Shown here: in pieces, positions 12,892-14,722 of the stretch | Layout of the letters: every line of letters begins with the position of its first letter | Position numbering within the stretch: the stretch's first letter is position 1 | Source of the DNA: JBHJOF01 sp050330055 | Lineage (GTDB): Bacteria > Pseudomonadota > Alphaproteobacteria > Kiloniellales > JAKSDN01 | Reading direction: 5' to 3' | Length of the DNA: 14,722 nucleotides | NCBI GenBank assembly: GCA_050330055.1 | Contig: JBHJOF010000312.1 | Span: forward strand, 1 to 14,722 | Made by a program: the position numbers and the translations under genes | Notes under the pieces: model-generated | Databases searched by the model: none | What the model was told of the DNA's origin: nothing | The model's input: only the letters and a program-made list of their open reading frames with translations

Positions 12892-14706
12892 ATGCGTGTC
12901 ATTCTGTTCCTGCTGAAGTGCCTGGTCGGCCTCTTCGCCACCATCGGCTTCCTGGTCGTGGCCGGCGTGGCCGCGCTCGCCGTCCTGCTGTGGCAGCTCG
13001 AACCCTTCACCTGGCAGCCGCGCGAGGTCACGGTGCCCAAGCGCGCAGTGCTGACGCTCGACCTGACCCAAGGCGTGATCGAGACACGGCCGGACAATCC
13101 CTTGGCCCGCGCCTCGCTGCGCGACGTGGTGGTGCTGCGCGATACGGTCGAGGCACTCGACGCGGCGGCCGGCGACGCGCGCGTCGTGGGGCTGGTGGCC
13201 CGAGTCGGGCGCGGCGGTCTTGGCCTGGCCGATATCCAGGAGCTGCGCGACGCGGTCGGCCGCTTCCGCGAGAGCGGCAAGTTCGCGCTCGCCTTTGCCG
13301 AGAGCTTCGGCGAAGGCGGCAACGGCACGCTGCACTATTACCTGGCGAGTGCCTTCGAGGAGGTCTGGCTGCAGCCCTCGGGCGACTTCGCCGTGACCGG
13401 CCTCAGCCTGGAGAGTCCCTACCTGCGCGCCGCGCTCGAGGAGATCGGCGTCGAGCCGCAGTTCGACCAGCGCCGCGAGTACAAGTCCGCGGTTTCGTTC
13501 CTGACCGAGAGCGCCATGCCGGCGCCGCAGCGCGAGAACCTTCAGCGCCTGGTCGAGTCCTGGTTCGAGCAGATCCTGCGCGGCATCGCCGAGACGCGCG
13601 GCCTGGAGCCGGCCAGCCTGCGTCCCCTGATCGACAACGCACCCTTCCTGGCCGAGCAGGCCCTGGCGGTCGGGCTGGTCGACAAGCTGGGCTACCGCGA
13701 CCAGCTCGACGACGCGGTCGGCGAGCGCGCCGGTACGAACGCCGAGCAGCTGGCGCTGGCCGACTACGGCGCGGCGCGCGGCAAGGCGCCGCCCAAGGGA
13801 CCGGTTATCGCGCTGATCCACGGCCTCGGGCCGGTGGTGCTTGACGGCGGCGAAAACGACCCCCTGTTCGGCCGCATGACCATGGGTTCAGACACGGTGG
13901 CCGACGCGATCTCGCGCGCGATCGCCGACCCCCAGGTCGAGGCCATCGTCTTCCGCGTCGACAGCCCGGGCGGCTCCTATGTCGCTTCGGACGTGATCTG
14001 GCGCGAGGTGCAGCGCGCCCGCGAGGCCGGCGTGCCGCTGATCGTCAGCATGGGCAACATCGCCGCCTCGGGCGGCTACTTCGTGGCCGCGCCGGCGCAC
14101 AAGATCGTGGCGCAGCCCGGCACACTGACCGGCTCGATCGGCGTCGCCGCTGGCAAGCTGGTGCTGCAGGAGCTGTGGGACAATCTGGGCATCACCTGGG
14201 AAGGCGTGCGGACCGGCGACAACGCCGGCCTGTGGAGCCCCAACGAGCGCTTCACGCCCGATGGCTGGCAGCACCTGCAGCGTTTCCTCGACGCCGCCTA
14301 TGCCGACTTCACCGCCAAGGTGGCAGCCGGCCGCGGGCTCGACCCGGCCACGGCCGAGCGCGCGGCCCAGGGTCAGGTCTGGACCGGCGAGGACGCCCAG
14401 GCGCAAGGCCTGGTCGACGCGCTTGGCGGCTATGCGACGGCGCTGGCGCTGGCGCGCGAGGCGGCCGGCATCGCGCCCGAGGCGCCGGTGCAGTTCCGCC
14501 CCTACCCGCCGCGCCGCGATCCCTTCAAGGCTCTGTTCGAGGACCTGCTGGGCGCCTCCGCCCAGAGCCCGAGCGTCGCCGCGCTGGCGCGCGGCTTGGC
14601 CCGCCTGGCCCACGCGCTCGCGCCCCTTGTCGAAGCCGTCGACCGGGTCACCGCCGATCCGCGGTCGCGCAGCCTGCAGGCACCGCCGCTGCGGCTCGGC
14701 CAGTGA
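12892..14706 (+). CDS. sppA: Signal peptide peptidase SppA, 67K type
   Basis: This 604-residue membrane-anchored serine protease degrades signal peptides left after secretion. It has one N-terminal transmembrane segment (about 5-35) and two tandem SppA domains facing the periplasm. The catalytic lysine is K198 in REYKSAVSFLTE, in the N-terminal domain. The nucleophile is S393 in GNIAASGGYFVAAPAHK, in the C-terminal domain, matching K209 and S409 of the E. coli 67K enzyme. FRVDSPGG (354-361) and GTLTGSIGV (410-418) are other conserved parts of the C-terminal domain. The length is close to the E. coli protein (about 618). The start ATG 12892 has no clear ribosome binding site. It follows the secreted two-cysteine protein by 42 bases. 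Confidence 0.95.
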   Translation: MRVILFLLKCLVGLFATIGFLVVAGVAALAVLLWQLEPFTWQPREVTVPKRAVLTLDLTQGVIETRPDNPLARASLRDVVVLRDTVEALDAAAGDARVVGLVARVGRGGLGLADIQELRDAVGRFRESGKFALAFAESFGEGGNGTLHYYLASAFEEVWLQPSGDFAVTGLSLESPYLRAALEEIGVEPQFDQRREYKSAVSFLTESAMPAPQRENLQRLVESWFEQILRGIAETRGLEPASLRPLIDNAPFLAEQALAVGLVDKLGYRDQLDDAVGERAGTNAEQLALADYGAARGKAPPKGPVIALIHGLGPVVLDGGENDPLFGRMTMGSDTVADAISRAIADPQVEAIVFRVDSPGGSYVASDVIWREVQRAREAGVPLIVSMGNIAASGGYFVAAPAHKIVAQPGTLTGSIGVAAGKLVLQELWDNLGITWEGVRTGDNAGLWSPNERFTPDGWQHLQRFLDAAYADFTAKVAAGRGLDPATAERAAQGQVWTGEDAQAQGLVDALGGYATALALAREAAGIAPEAPVQFRPYPPRRDPFKALFEDLLGASAQSPSVAALARGLARLAHALAPLVEAVDRVTADPRSRSLQAPPLRLGQ

Positions 14707-14722
14707 GGCGGGCCCGGTTCCC

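Overview
The window is 14.7 kb of high-GC DNA, about 70-77% G+C in most coding lines I counted. It is dense with genes and carries house-keeping families. FabI, chorismate synthase, CbpM, the 67K-type SppA and the TrmA/RlmD-like methyltransferase, together with codon use and the type of intergenic palindromes, point to an alphaproteobacterium, probably Rhodospirillales or a relative. No database search was possible, so the taxonomy is inference. I see no tRNA, rRNA, CRISPR array, integrase or transposase.

Left part (1-4227): the tail of a probable J-domain co-chaperone (CbpA-like) overlaps cbpM. A long structured palindrome (441-587) follows, then a convergent YihY/BrkB-family membrane protein. 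The divergent gap between it and fabI holds a cluster of GGGGACAGTCCCC REP-like repeats and a good sigma70-type promoter. fabI and aroC follow as a likely two-gene operon (fatty acid elongation and the last step of the shikimate pathway). From memory of family synteny, DnaJ-like, fabI and aroC genes lie together in many alphaproteobacteria; here the inverted YihY gene splits that block.

Middle part (4228-7031): one large multi-pass membrane protein of unknown function lies on the minus strand. Its G+C is clearly lower (about 52-53% in two lines counted) than its neighbours, so it is the best candidate for a horizontally acquired or undescribed gene. A MaoC-type (R)-enoyl-CoA hydratase, most likely starting at GTG 6673, follows. 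Next comes a 358-base gap with no gene but a degenerate long palindrome.

Right part (7032-14722): a WYL/YafY-type regulator is divergent from an EamA drug/metabolite transporter, with a perfect 7+7 inverted repeat between them as candidate operator. A 4-oxalocrotonate tautomerase, a second copy of the long palindrome (in inverted orientation), an NTF2-like protein and a beta-class glutathione S-transferase lie on the minus strand. An HxlR-type regulator is divergent from the GST, again with a palindrome in the gap. A 5-methyluridine RNA methyltransferase ends on the same CTAG as the HxlR gene. A secreted protein with two cysteines in the mature chain and the protease SppA close the window.

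Apart from the unknown membrane protein, the items most worth following are the two regulator-target pairs with operator-like palindromes and the four repeat elements, of which the 441-587 and 9010-9153 pair show a compensatory base-pair change.
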